Assembly: GCA_021234155.1 (NCBI GenBank)
Contig: JAJEKV010000162.1
Span: 1,048,579-1,112,578, forward strand
Source of the DNA: Isoetes taiwanensis
Lineage: Eukaryota > Streptophyta > Lycopodiopsida > Isoetales > Isoetaceae
Reading direction: 5' to 3'
Length of the DNA stretch: 64,000 nt
The position numbers and the translations under genes are program-made. Positions 10,301-20,583 of this stretch are shown piece by piece. Positions within the stretch are counted from its first letter, which is position 1. Each line of letters opens with the position of its first letter. Under the pieces are notes generated by a model that did no database searches, had not been told where the DNA came from, and saw only the letters and a list, made by a program, of their open reading frames with translations.

Positions 10301-11340
10301 GACCCCATAGTCATAGCACTGCAGACACCACATCTTTTAGGGCATTAATTCATCTGCACGCGGTGTTATTATGGTGGCCCAGGAAAAGATATTGATAGCC
10401 TACGAGTGTTCCTCCCTTGAATCAGAAATGATGGAACTCATCTGGATTCAGTATCTTCGAATTGATTCTTATCGTTAGTCTCCTATTCTAGAGTAAGTAC
10501 ATTGTGTCTAGGCTCGTGCTCCTGTGGCATCCTTTTGTGCTTACACAGTTAGATGAGACATGTAAATTTTGTACTTTTTATCTGATTAATAAACTTTTTG
10601 GCTTCGTCCTTCAAAAAGAAATGCTAACTGATTATTAAATTCATAGACATCAAGCATCACTTACTTGTTATAGGTAAGGTGCTAAGAACTTAAAAATAGA
10701 ACTAAAAAACCCTATTAAATTCTTCACATTAGGATGCTAGAACACTAAAGTCTAATTCCCTGTGGAAAATGAAATCAAGATTCAAATACTACGGGCAGCC
10801 TCAATGAAAAGCAAAACATCTATGGGATGAGAAAACCTTATCTAAATGCCTGATTATAGAGGATTTTTGGTCAGGAAGGATCTCTTCTCAAATTCAAGGG
10901 ATATGGAATGGACTCCATATGGAATGGCCTGTATTTGTTTTGTCCTGGCTTTATGAGTATTTTAAAATATGTAGCAGGGGTAACAAATTGCAGAATCTGC
11001 AATTTATACATTTGCAAGGCACATGGGGATGCACATATTGAAATAAATCTGCTCTTGGATAATTTCTAGTCTTGCTTTCCAAATATTTTAATGCATGTGG
11101 CAGATTTTGCAGAGGTCTCAGATTCATTATAGAGTTGTGCAAAAATGAAAGTGCAGGGATTTACTGATTTGCAAGCCATACGAGATATGCTAGGGATGAA
11201 GTTGCACATAATCAGTTAGCTCATTGCATGAGACCTCTGCTTGGTTGACAATAAAATTGTATGATACATGCACTCAAACATTGTAGCTATGCATGGACAA
11301 AACAATAACCCAAAACCATGGCTGGACATTACACTGAGTT
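10301..11340. other. No gene seen
   Basis: AT-rich sequence between the satellite and the next Helitron terminus. No ORF of interest on either strand. Confidence 0.5.
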
Positions 11341-11341
11341 G

Positions 11342-11364
11342 AAAAGGGCAAAGCCCTTTTCTAG
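11342..11364 (+). mobile_element. Helitron 3' terminus
   Basis: A hairpin with an 8-bp stem (AAAAGGGC, loop AAA, GCCCTTTT) is followed immediately by CTAG and T on the plus strand, so the element extends to the left. CTAGT is repeated three times in a row here, which may mark repeated 3'-end choice or tandem insertion. The stem begins with the same AAAAGGGC as the terminus at 8614-8649, so the two ends are probably one family facing outward. Confidence 0.65.
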
Positions 11365-11926
11365 TCTAGTCTAGTTATATAATAAAATTATGCAACATGG
11401 TTGTCTTGAATCTCGCCCTACATCAGACGGCTTAGATCTAGGGCTGAATTGATCGGATGGTCTGGATTGATCGAGCTGGTAGAGAACAGACGGGTTAGGG
11501 CTGGGTTCTAATGGCAAAGCTGATAGCCCCCCGTTTTGCTCGTTCGGGCTGTATTGATTTAGGATTGGGTAATGTCAAAGCTCTTTGTCCTGCCATAGCC
11601 AAACTCGCAGTCTCTGGGAGGTCCTCCTACAAACTGAAGTGATCTTTCATCAACCAGAAAATTTGTTCTATGATTCGATTGCGATGCCATACCATGATTT
11701 ACACATGTCAATTGAAGTGAAAATTTATGGATTTACACAGGTCAGTTTACGATTTACACAGATCATTTTACAATTTACACATGTCAGTTAAAGCCGAAGC
11801 TTATGGATTTACACAGGCTATAAGCTTATGAATTGGATTATGATCCTACAATTATTTTTGGATTTCACTAAGGAGCCTACAACACAAATCAAGGCTTCAA
11901 TATCCAGGTACAATGTTATAATGGCA
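11365..11926. other. No gene seen; GATTTACACA-type short repeats
   Basis: No coding region. Around 11695-11815 the words GATTTACACAGGTCA and TTTACACATGTCAGTT recur four or five times at irregular spacing. Confidence 0.4.
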
Positions 11927-12012
11927 CTAGTTACCGGTGCCCAGCATTGCGCTGGGCATAATTTAGAATGTTGAAAATCTGTAAAGTTGCTTTAAGTTTC
12001 AATTGCTTATGC
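11927..12012 (-). mobile_element. Helitron 3' terminus with subterminal sequence
   Basis: On the minus strand GCCCAGC-GCAAT-GCTGGGC (7-bp stem, 5-base loop, 11939-11957) is followed after 8 bases by CTAG and T. Hairpin, spacing and CTAG^T all fit a Helitron 3' end; the element extends to the right. Its inner 55 bp match 3806-3868, and its border resembles the terminus at 47296. Confidence 0.85.
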
Positions 12013-13060
12013 AATAAAATCTGTGATATTAAAATCCAAAATCCTATCATATATATCTGTCTTACTACCCTTTTGTTTGGCAACCTCATCCTTCCCCAGA
12101 GCATTGCAATGGTAACAACGGTGCTCTCATTTGGATGCAGAACTAACTCTTGCATATGCAACCATCTTTTGTTAAGAATAGAATAGAATAGTTTTTTTAA
12201 CGTCCACACTCTTTTTCCTCATGAAGGTGTGAATTTGAAAGTGTCATCCATTCATTTATTATGTACTTGTATTTATTGGCTTTTATATGCAGAAAGAATA
12301 TGGAAGACCTCAAAATAGGGATAAATTATCTTGTTTCTAAAGTTCTCAGAGTCCCAAAGGAAGTGATTTAGGTATGATGATTTTGCTTTATAACAGCTGG
12401 CATGTTAGGTCCATGACTTTTTCTATATCGGTTCATCTACGACATAATGGAGATTAGGACATGGCGAGTAAGGAAGTGCCCCCATTAGTTTCATAAGCGG
12501 ATAATCTTGTTAAAACTATAAGAATCTATGTAGATACGGAGCGCTTCCTTGTTGTTTGACTATTATAATATATCCAAGATAACTAGTTTCAAAAGTTAAG
12601 TTGAAAGCATCTTATATCTTTCTTGTGTATCATTGTTGTTAAAAAATAAGTGACACATTATTTTTGTACAACATTTTATCATTCAAAGCAACCATTGAGA
12701 GCTTCTTTGGCATCATTGTTATAGCTGAACAGATTGCAATGCTCAATTTTTGAGACAGCCTCAATGTGAAACGAGTATGACAAAAAATCTGACATCTGTT
12801 TTATTATTGGTCTGGCTACAAATATAGACTGATAAGTTAACAAACTTGGAAATATGCGCATAACGCTTTTAGGACAAAGCATGATGTTGCATTACAAATT
12901 GTAATACAAGACAAAGATAATACGCATATATTCAAAACATAATAAATTACAAATAAATACAAGTTTCAATTACACTATGTACATTTTAGCCCTCACATCA
13001 AGCTTGCACCTTCTGCTACCATGAATACATGCAATTGTAATGTACATTGAAGGACCAAAT
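12013..13060. other. No gene seen
   Basis: AT-rich DNA, probably the interior of the Helitron ending at 11927. A short (GAATA)n run lies at about 12175-12191. Confidence 0.45.
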
Positions 13061-13065
13061 ACGCA

Positions 13066-14004
13066 ATGTTGGATAAGGATTACATTTGGAATACATTTGA
13101 AAAAAGCAAAAGTCAGAGATGGCGAAAACGGCAAAAGCGAAAGCCAGATTTGGCTCTTCTGATGTCGATAGGGATTTCGGATCCAGGATTGGACCTGCTT
13201 GCAACGTCTCTATCTGTATATCTGCATCCACCTGTAAGCCTGATACCTCTGACGCAGGTGCCCAGCGCAGACCTAACAGTAGCAGCAATCGATTGTAATA
13301 ATCTGTTAAAGCTTGTCCAACATTTGTGCAACGAACTGAAGGAAGCCAGAGAAGAACTAAAGGAAGCCAGGGAAGAAATTCGTACTACAAAGGAAGAAGT
13401 TAAGGCTGCCACAGCGGAAATTGGATCATTGAAATGCCATGTTGAGAAACTCCATGATGTATTCTAGAATTAGAGAGCCAAGATCCTGACACCGGATATG
13501 GATATTCAAACGCAAACTCGGTTAATACTGAGCAATTGATCACAAAGGTTACTTCTGAAATTGAAATTAAGATTGCAAATCTATTTGATAAAGAACAACA
13601 AAGAATTTCAAAACAAGAAGAGCATGCAGCAAGAGCAAAAGAACATAGTGGTGGCTGGGCTGGCAGAACATGATGAAGAAAATACCAAAGAAGTGGCAGA
13701 TCTATTTTTCCAGGAAACTATGCATTTAATAGATCCCGGATTCATTGCGTGTAGACGCATTGGTAAAAGGATAGAAAGGAAAAACATACTGGTATTGCTT
13801 AAGTTTGTACCTTAGATGCCAAGATCTGAGTGATGCAGCATAGAGGCAATCTAAAAGGACACAAAATATGGTTGAATAATGACTTGACTGTGCAACAACA
13901 AGCTGAACAGAAAATAATGCTGGAAGATGTGAAGAAATTGAGAGACGATGGGAAGAAAGCTTATATAGTTAACAATAAAGTGGTCGTTCGTGGTAGAGCA
14001 TAGG
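13066..14004 (+). pseudogene. LINE ORF1 (nucleic-acid-binding chaperone-like), broken
   Basis: The first piece (13066-13467) ends in a clear coiled coil with ELKEAREELKEAREEI heptads. After a frame break, 13561-13815 continues with NIVVAGLAEHDEENTKEV and ACRRIGKR, the RRM-like core found in many LINE ORF1 proteins. A third stretch to about 14004 includes KGHKIWLNNDLTVQQQ, the usual C-terminal block. ORF1 proteins coat element RNA. At least two frame breaks or stops separate the pieces, so it is dead. It directly precedes the endonuclease region of ORF2. Confidence 0.75.
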
Positions 14005-14870
14005 GAAGCGAGGCCCTCAAGCTATTTGTATGGAACATATACGGTTTGGATGAATCAAAAATATTGAGTAATTCATTTTATGATTATGATATATTGTTGT
14101 TTAATGAAACCTGGGAACACGAGTCTAACAGGCTTTTAGATATCCCAGGTTTTACTTTACTTGATTCAGTCTGAAATTTGCAAGGTGTTAGCAGAAGAGG
14201 TTGGGGTGGAATTGCATGCTATTTGAAAGATGACATACACGCTTCTGTTACAGTTGTAGGTAAGGATAAATATAATCAGTTTATTTGGATAAAAATTGCT
14301 TCTTCTAGATTTGAATGCTATGTGGCATGTGTCTATTTTGCACCTCTGGATCCACATCCTGCACCAGTGTATTCAATAGATGGATTAAATGGAGAGGATC
14401 CTTTTATACACCTATCGGCTGATATTGCATGCTTTAAAGAGCATGGGCATGTCTTTATAACTGGAGATCTTAATGGTCGTACTGGTGCCAAGCAAGCGAC
14501 ACTCCTTTCTAGAGAAGGTAATCCTTTATGTTACTAAAACAAACAGATGATACAAAGTCTTGGTCTCGTAAATCTGTGGATATGATATCCAATAAGATGG
14601 GCAAACACATGATCACTATATGTGAATCCTTTAACTTTGTTTTATACAATGGCATTACACAGTTTCCAGGATCAGGGGATTTCACATGTCACCAGCACAA
14701 TGGCAGTAGTGTCGTGGATTATCTGAGTGGTATTGATATTATTTCAAATTTTAAAGTTTTGGCAAGGAATTCTGACTCAAATCATGCTCCTCTTGGGTTT
14801 ACCTTGGCTGCATTGAAGCATAAGAAGTCACCAAAATTGGTGCCACCGCCCAAAATAGAATATAATAGAG
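14005..14870 (+). pseudogene. LINE ORF2 endonuclease domain only, broken
   Basis: Reading frames 14010-14170, 14178-14537 and 14528-14968 give the landmarks of an APE-type endonuclease in order: LFVWNIYGLDE, LLFNETWEH, GWGGIACYLK, ITGDLNGRTG, GDFTCHQHNGSSVVDYL and SNHAPL (normally SDHAPL, so the catalytic Asp of the SDH motif is replaced). There is a stop near 14173 and a frame break near 14530. The reverse transcriptase is missing: homology stops near 14870, where the sequence meets the 3' end of a LINE in the opposite orientation. Confidence 0.8.
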
Positions 14871-14914
14871 TTTTTATCGTCCACGAGACCAATGGCCTAT
14901 GGGGCCCAAATAGG

Positions 14915-15300
14915 AGGCGCAGCAAGCGTATTACTGTCCGGGTTAAAAAACCCCCTCCCCACTCATAAAGTGTTGTTTGAGGGAAAAACCGTGACAGGAA
15001 TAGGTTTGCTATTAAACTGTACAAATACAAATACAAATATAGACAGAAATATGTACATGTATAAGGTAAGTGCCCGAGGGCCGAGCTGATCTCGGCGATC
15101 CATGACCTCTTGAATGTATGAGCCAGGACGGACCAGCTCAGCATAGTGTATCCGAATGTTATCATATACCGGACAACTCTGAAGGTGTGGCATTCGTCTT
15201 CCACGGCTCCAACCTGGCAGTGTTGACAAAGCCTCTCCTGACACAGCTCCCCAACCCATCTCCCTGTCTCAATCCGGAGGTGGTGTGGAAAATAAGGGAG
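14915..15300 (-). mobile_element. 3' end of a LINE, opposite orientation
   Basis: Minus-strand frames between 15300 and 15060 encode the end of ORF2: a basic stretch with ETGRW, then a zinc-finger-like CQERLCQHC followed by EDECHTF, similar to the C-terminal zf-RVT of the other LINEs here. The 3' untranslated part (14915-15000) shares the AGTAATACGCTTGCT block and the C-run/G-run hairpin with the LINE at 31211-34165. A (TTTGTA)n-like stretch lies at 15020-15045. The fragment meets the plus-strand LINE tail-on at about 14900. Confidence 0.7.
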
Positions 15301-16093
15301 GAATGAGTTTTCAAAGTGTATGTCATGGCTACAACAAGGATAAAGTCTATTGTTGATAACATTGAAGCAGATAAAGTGAAATTATCTAAAGAGGATGTTG
15401 AACATCTAAGCCATATATGAGCACTTATGATGTGATGAAGGTAATTATTGAGATGGAGGACAAGACTTTTCCTTATCATTTTCCATAAGTCCACACCGAA
15501 AATGCTCTCTCATTCTAAAGGTTTCTGTTGAGATTGTGCAGTGGCAGACACCTACAGCATAGCATCTTCCCTAGCATTTGGAGTAGCTCGCTATATGAAG
15601 ATAGCAGAAATTATAGCATCAATCAAGATCAACTTTTGTATGTTAATGAGGTCTGCCTTAAGAAAGCACTTAATAGAAAGATTCGTGCTTGATTCATGAA
15701 TCTCACGAGCTGATATTGGGCAGTGTTGTCCCTATGTGAGCATGTTGTGGGCAGTGTTATCCCTATGTGAGCATGTTGTAGGCCATGGACAATGACCGGA
15801 GGAAGTACATACACCATTGGAGTTAAGCAGGGCCAAATACATCTTTACAAGACTTAAAATAGAAAGTCTATCTACCATCACATGTCATATATATTTTGTA
15901 CAAGGTATTATGGACGTTAACTGACATGTCTAACATATGTCTCATCAAAAGCTTTGGCTGCTCAAGATTGTGAGACATGCTGGTTCTCTAGAACAGTTAA
16001 GATGTTTAATACTCTTGACATATCAATTGATTAAGTCCCTTCATTTTAATACAACTTGGCAGTACTTAACAAACTAACCAGACAACAAATGAA
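15301..16093. other. No gene seen; 31-bp duplication
   Basis: The block GGGCAGTGTTRTCCCTATGT and 11 further bases is present twice in tandem (15718-15748 and 15749-15779) with one difference. Otherwise only short ORFs are present. Confidence 0.55.
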
Positions 16094-17100
16094 TTGTCTT
16101 ATACATCGACGCCTCGCCGACTTCAACATCTACATAGAGTCATGAATCTCCTGCCTCTTCTCCTCCTTCACGGTGTACAAGCCATATCTGCTAATGATGT
16201 ACTAGATATGCCAATTGCTCATCATCTCGAAGTCCATAACCACAAGGGTGCTCCACAAGGATATCCAGCACTACAAAGCAATACACCTCAACTCCACAAA
16301 GCAAGATTGCATGCGCCACATCGCCACATCTTCAAGCACAAAATCCCCAAGCACATCCCAAACACCCTTGAATACCACAAGAAGCACAAACACCTTGCAA
16401 TGGTCAACAAGTGGGGCGTTCCAACATTCTTCCTCACCCTTAGTGCAGACGAGGTAAGCAAGACAAGGTGGCAAGAGATCGTCCACATCGAAGACATCAT
16501 CGGGAAAATACACCAAGATCTCACATGGATAGATTGCCCAATTAAATGCGCCACTCTATTCCACAAACGCCTTGAGTCATTCCTCGCAAAGCACGTACTC
16601 AGAGGAGGCAAGTTGTTGGAACAAGTGGAACATTACGTGATCAGATATGATACAAAGCAGGCACTCGTTGAACTCACACACATCTTGTGGGTGAACGAAA
16701 CAGACATAGAGAGGATCACAAACGAGATCGTCGCCTTCATACCAAGCAGAACAGGGGCATAAGACGAGGATAAGTTATGTGGCCTAGTCGATCACAAGCA
16801 GATTCACACTTGCAGGCCCTCCTGCAAACTAGAAGACCATGTGATATCGTGCAGATACATGTTCCCATTCCCACCGCAGCCAAACTGCGAGGCACAATTC
16901 GACAATAAGAAACAGATGTAGTTGTACTTCAGACCAACAGAAGAGCACTAAATGTCGTGCCCTACCATCCAATAATCCTCCTCCTTTGGGGAGTGCACAT
17001 AAACATCCAGAGAATCACGCATGGAAGTTGGACATACTACGCCCTTAAGTACGCAAAAAAGCTCAAAAAAAGCTCGAACCACATGGCCATCTCAACCTAA
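16094..17100 (+). pseudogene. Helitron Rep (HUH) domain, degraded
   Basis: The frame 16094-16762 encodes a Helitron-like N-terminal domain: WGVPTFFLTLSADE, then CATLFHKRLESFLAKHVL, then a counterpart of the HUH motif that reads ELTHILWVNE, so the first catalytic histidine is lost. After a stop the sense continues with LVDHKQIHTCRPSC and a cysteine/proline-rich CRYMFPFPPQPNC. Near 16975-17085 LLLWGVHINIQRITHG and YYALKYAKK match the Helitron tyrosine motif, with two Tyr four residues apart. In living elements this protein nicks and joins single-stranded DNA for rolling-circle transposition. Several in-frame stops show it is a relic. Confidence 0.85.
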
Positions 17101-17890
17101 TTGGACAAGACATCCTAAGGCTTGGCCTTCCAGACGTAGACGAAATGAAGGCAAGGCTGTTGTTCTCAATGTTGCTCTCTAAACCGATCTCACCCACTGA
17201 AGCCGCGCTAGCATGCCTCCAAGACCAACTATATGGAGATCAAATGGCGTCCACTCCTCCCCACCGTCAACCAAAGAGCGCCTCCTCACACGCGACGCCA
17301 TGTCAATGCTCCACCCCATTGACCACTATGCAGCAAGGCCCCCCAACATGGACGACGTAACATACAAGCAATTCTAGCGCTCATACAGCATCGAACCAGC
17401 CACGTTAACAAAGCAAGCCACATCCAACACGGCTCCAAGCCATAAGATCATCCCCACAAACCAACCAGTATGCTTCACCGATTACCATTCCGTCTACCAT
17501 ACCGAAGAATTCTGCTACAACATACTCCTTGACTAAATCCCCTTCCGAGCGGAAGCCAAACTCCTCTCCCCAGACAACCACGCACAGTCCTACGGCCTGG
17601 AATGCCAGCTCTGAGAGCTACTATCAACCAAAGATGGCATCCTCGCCCACGTGCAAGCTTAAGCAGAATACCACCTCCTTGAGAACAAGAAGCAACAATA
17701 GATCGTGGATGCAATACTCCAGAACATCCCATCGCTCAACACACAGCATCACGATTCATTAAACACCGACTAAGAAGAGCAGCAACCAAATGCAGACGAC
17801 CAGCTAAGCGCAAACAGACACACCGGCCAAACATACCAGTCAACCCGCCCATCAATCCCACACTGTCACCCGAGCAAGCACGCGTCTAGA
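17101..17890 (+). pseudogene. Helitron RepHel linker region, heavily degraded
   Basis: Between the tyrosine motif and the helicase all frames are broken, but composition stays C-rich like the flanking RepHel DNA. Short segments are compatible with the region joining Rep and helicase. No separate gene is seen. Confidence 0.45.
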
Positions 17891-19430
17891 AGCAATCATA
17901 ACAGAGGCGCATGTATTTCACGTCATATCAGGCACGCCAGGATCGGAAAAGACCTATCTGACGAAACGAATGATACGGTACTTCATCAGTAACGGGAAGC
18001 AGTTCTGCCTACAGCAACCATCGGAATGGCTGCAACAAAGTTACGGAGAGGAGCGACCACTATGCACTGTCAATTCACAATCCCAGGTAAACATGCAAAC
18101 CCAAAACGCAAGCCGCAACTCCCCAACTATACTAGCGCACGACCCTCTTCATTATGCAGTAAAAAAACAATGGCCAAACAAAATCAGGCACATGAACGCA
18201 AGGCACCAACAGATCCTAGTGTTCCAAGTCCTCATCATCGACGAGATGCCGATGCATACGTTCACCAATCTCAACATGATACTCAGGCAAATAGAAAAAG
18301 TGAGGAAGCAACCATCAAGCGAGGCAAACATAGGCGATAATCCTCGTCGGCGACCATGCTCAACTCCCTCCCATATGCAAGCACAGAAAGAGAGGCGCCG
18401 ACAACGTGTGCAAGCTGTGCACACTCATCCCCTCGCCAACAGCCCCTACTTCATGCAAGCAAAGAAGTGGCCACCTGACGCAATCCATCGGGCGCTCCTT
18501 CGATCCAGAGTACGTAACCTTCCTCAACGCCATAAGAGAAAGGCCGCCGACCCAAAGCGAGCTCGTGCAAACGCTGGGAGCCCACATCATCGACAAAGAA
18601 GAAGCGATCGGCAAGATCGATCGTAACACCACGGTGATGTGCACCCACCACGAGGATGTCTGACATTACAACGCGACGGCCATGATCAAAATGTTCCTCA
18701 GCGACTGTGTCCACGAGGTACGAGTCCACACCAAGGGTATATGCCTTAGCTTTGAGGAGGGGGATTTTTGCAAACTCCAAGCATAGCACCAGCACCCTCC
18801 TGATGAATCTTTTCTTATTTTTATCCCTTTTTTTAGAAGTTTGTTTGGGCTGAAATTTTATATTCTAAGGCCAAACATGTGTGTGCTAGAGAAAAATATC
18901 AAAAAAAATATTAATTTTTTTCTAAAATACAAAGAAAATAGTTTTTAAAGCATAGCACAAGCACCATGTGTCGCCGACACAAAAAGTGTCCCCTACCCCC
19001 AACACAACAGCTAGATACCTTACATCGACGTGGGATGCAGAGTCATAATCATTACCAACATAAACATACTGGGAGAAATAGTCAACGGAACGGCAGGAAC
19101 AGTCACATACATATAGACCGACGAGCAAACAGGAGATGCGAAAGGCATCACGGTCCACATCGACAACTCTCTCCAACACATGGACATCAAGCGAACGTTA
19201 GTCGAGTACAGGCATCAAGGACCCAAGACCATCTTCAAGAGAACGTTCCCACTAGCGCTGGCGTACGCCATGACAAGGCACAAGAGCCAAAGCTCTACGA
19301 TAAAAGGCAACGCAATCATGGTCGTGAGAAGGGCGTTCATGCCTGCGCTATTGTAAGCGATGATACGCGAATAAACGACAGGAAACAAGTATTGATCGTG
19401 TCGCGAAGCAACCAAACAAAACGCTGCTGA
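17891..19430 (+). pseudogene. Helitron Pif1-type helicase domain, degraded
   Basis: Near 17920-18000 a frame reads VISGTPGSEKTYLTKR, a Walker A with Glu in place of the usual Gly before Lys-Thr. Near 18215-18260 VLIIDEMPMHTF is the Walker B/DEAD-like motif. Downstream (18490-18660) is YVTFLNAIRERPPTQSEL. Near 19020-19370 another frame carries GCRVIIITNINILGEIVNG, then FPLALAYAMTRHKSQS and VRRAFMPALL, the C-terminal motifs of Pif1-family helicases of Helitrons. Motifs occur in the right order but in different frames with many stops. A low-complexity A/T insertion lies at 18820-18960. Confidence 0.85.
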
Positions 19431-20583
19431 TGTAGCAGCAACGCACGAGGTAACTGCCAAAACCCTGCAATGCTATAAGGGGGTTCTGTATATTTTTCAA
19501 ATGCCATCAGGAGGCGTATTCAAAAAGCGTGCAGTACGGTACATCCTCCGCTCTTGCTGCTTCAAATTGGTTGCTAACTCCATATAGAATCTAAGCCTCG
19601 TCGAAGGCGACTAGTCCTATGGTAATCCCCACTTTGTCGAAATTTGTCCTATCAAGATCCCATTTTGGGATGCCCAATGTAAGATTCATATATTAATACA
19701 TGTTCTCTCCATCAAAAAAAAAAAGAAAGAAAAAGCGGACAACAATGTACTCTCGTTAAACGTGAAAGCCTTCAGTAGCGCTGATCAACAATGCCACCAT
19801 AAAGCACTATCACGTAGCATCTAAATTCACACCCTCACCCTAGCGCGCCCCCACACTACTATTCTATTCTATTCTATTCTATCTATTCCTCAGACTAGAA
19901 TTACATACACATTCCCTATAACATCCTAACCTTCACCCCAACCTTACAATTCCTCTAGTTCCCCCTTCTTTTTTTTTCTTCTTTTTTTTATTATCTCTGG
20001 ACATCCACTTAGCATCTTCGGTACATATTCCATCGTCTCCCATCCTCTCCACAAATCTCCAACGTCTATTTCAGATATTCTGCATACATTCTGTTTTCTC
20101 ACTACTATCCCTAAGGGCTGCCCAAAGGGAGTTAAGATTTTGTTCTTATTGCAAAAGAGCTTATAGTAGAAGATTAAGTGACAACCAGTCAAACCTGCCC
20201 CTAATTTTAAGAACTAAATGCATGCTGCCGCGTGTGTACAGAGATTGATAGCCTGGCTCTAATTTAAAAAACTAAATGCATGCTGCCGTGTGAACAGAGA
20301 TGGACAGACAGTTTGAATGATCCCATCAAAATTTGCCATGGACAGTTGAAATGGATAAAATATTCCCCATCCAAAAGAAATACACACACTACAGATAAAA
20401 GAATCATTGAGCCATGGGCAGCAAAAGTTAGTTTTGATAGCTATCAACTTGTTCTACCAAATGTTTTACATCTCAACTTATGTCAATGCTTTCCAATCAA
20501 TGGGAGGGAAAAAATTGTGGGAATGGATTCTTTATACAGCTCTAATGTACAAAAAAAAAGGGCTGCCTATTGAATAGAAAAAT
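19431..20583. repeat. Helitron tail region and small repeats; no gene
   Basis: A stem ATCCC-ATTTT-GGGAT lies at about 19652-19666, and an A-rich run follows at about 19715-19733. An (ATTCT)n run is at 19860-19882. The block AACTAAATGCATGCTGCCG occurs twice about 58 bp apart (20212 and 20270). No coding sequence is supported. Confidence 0.5.
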
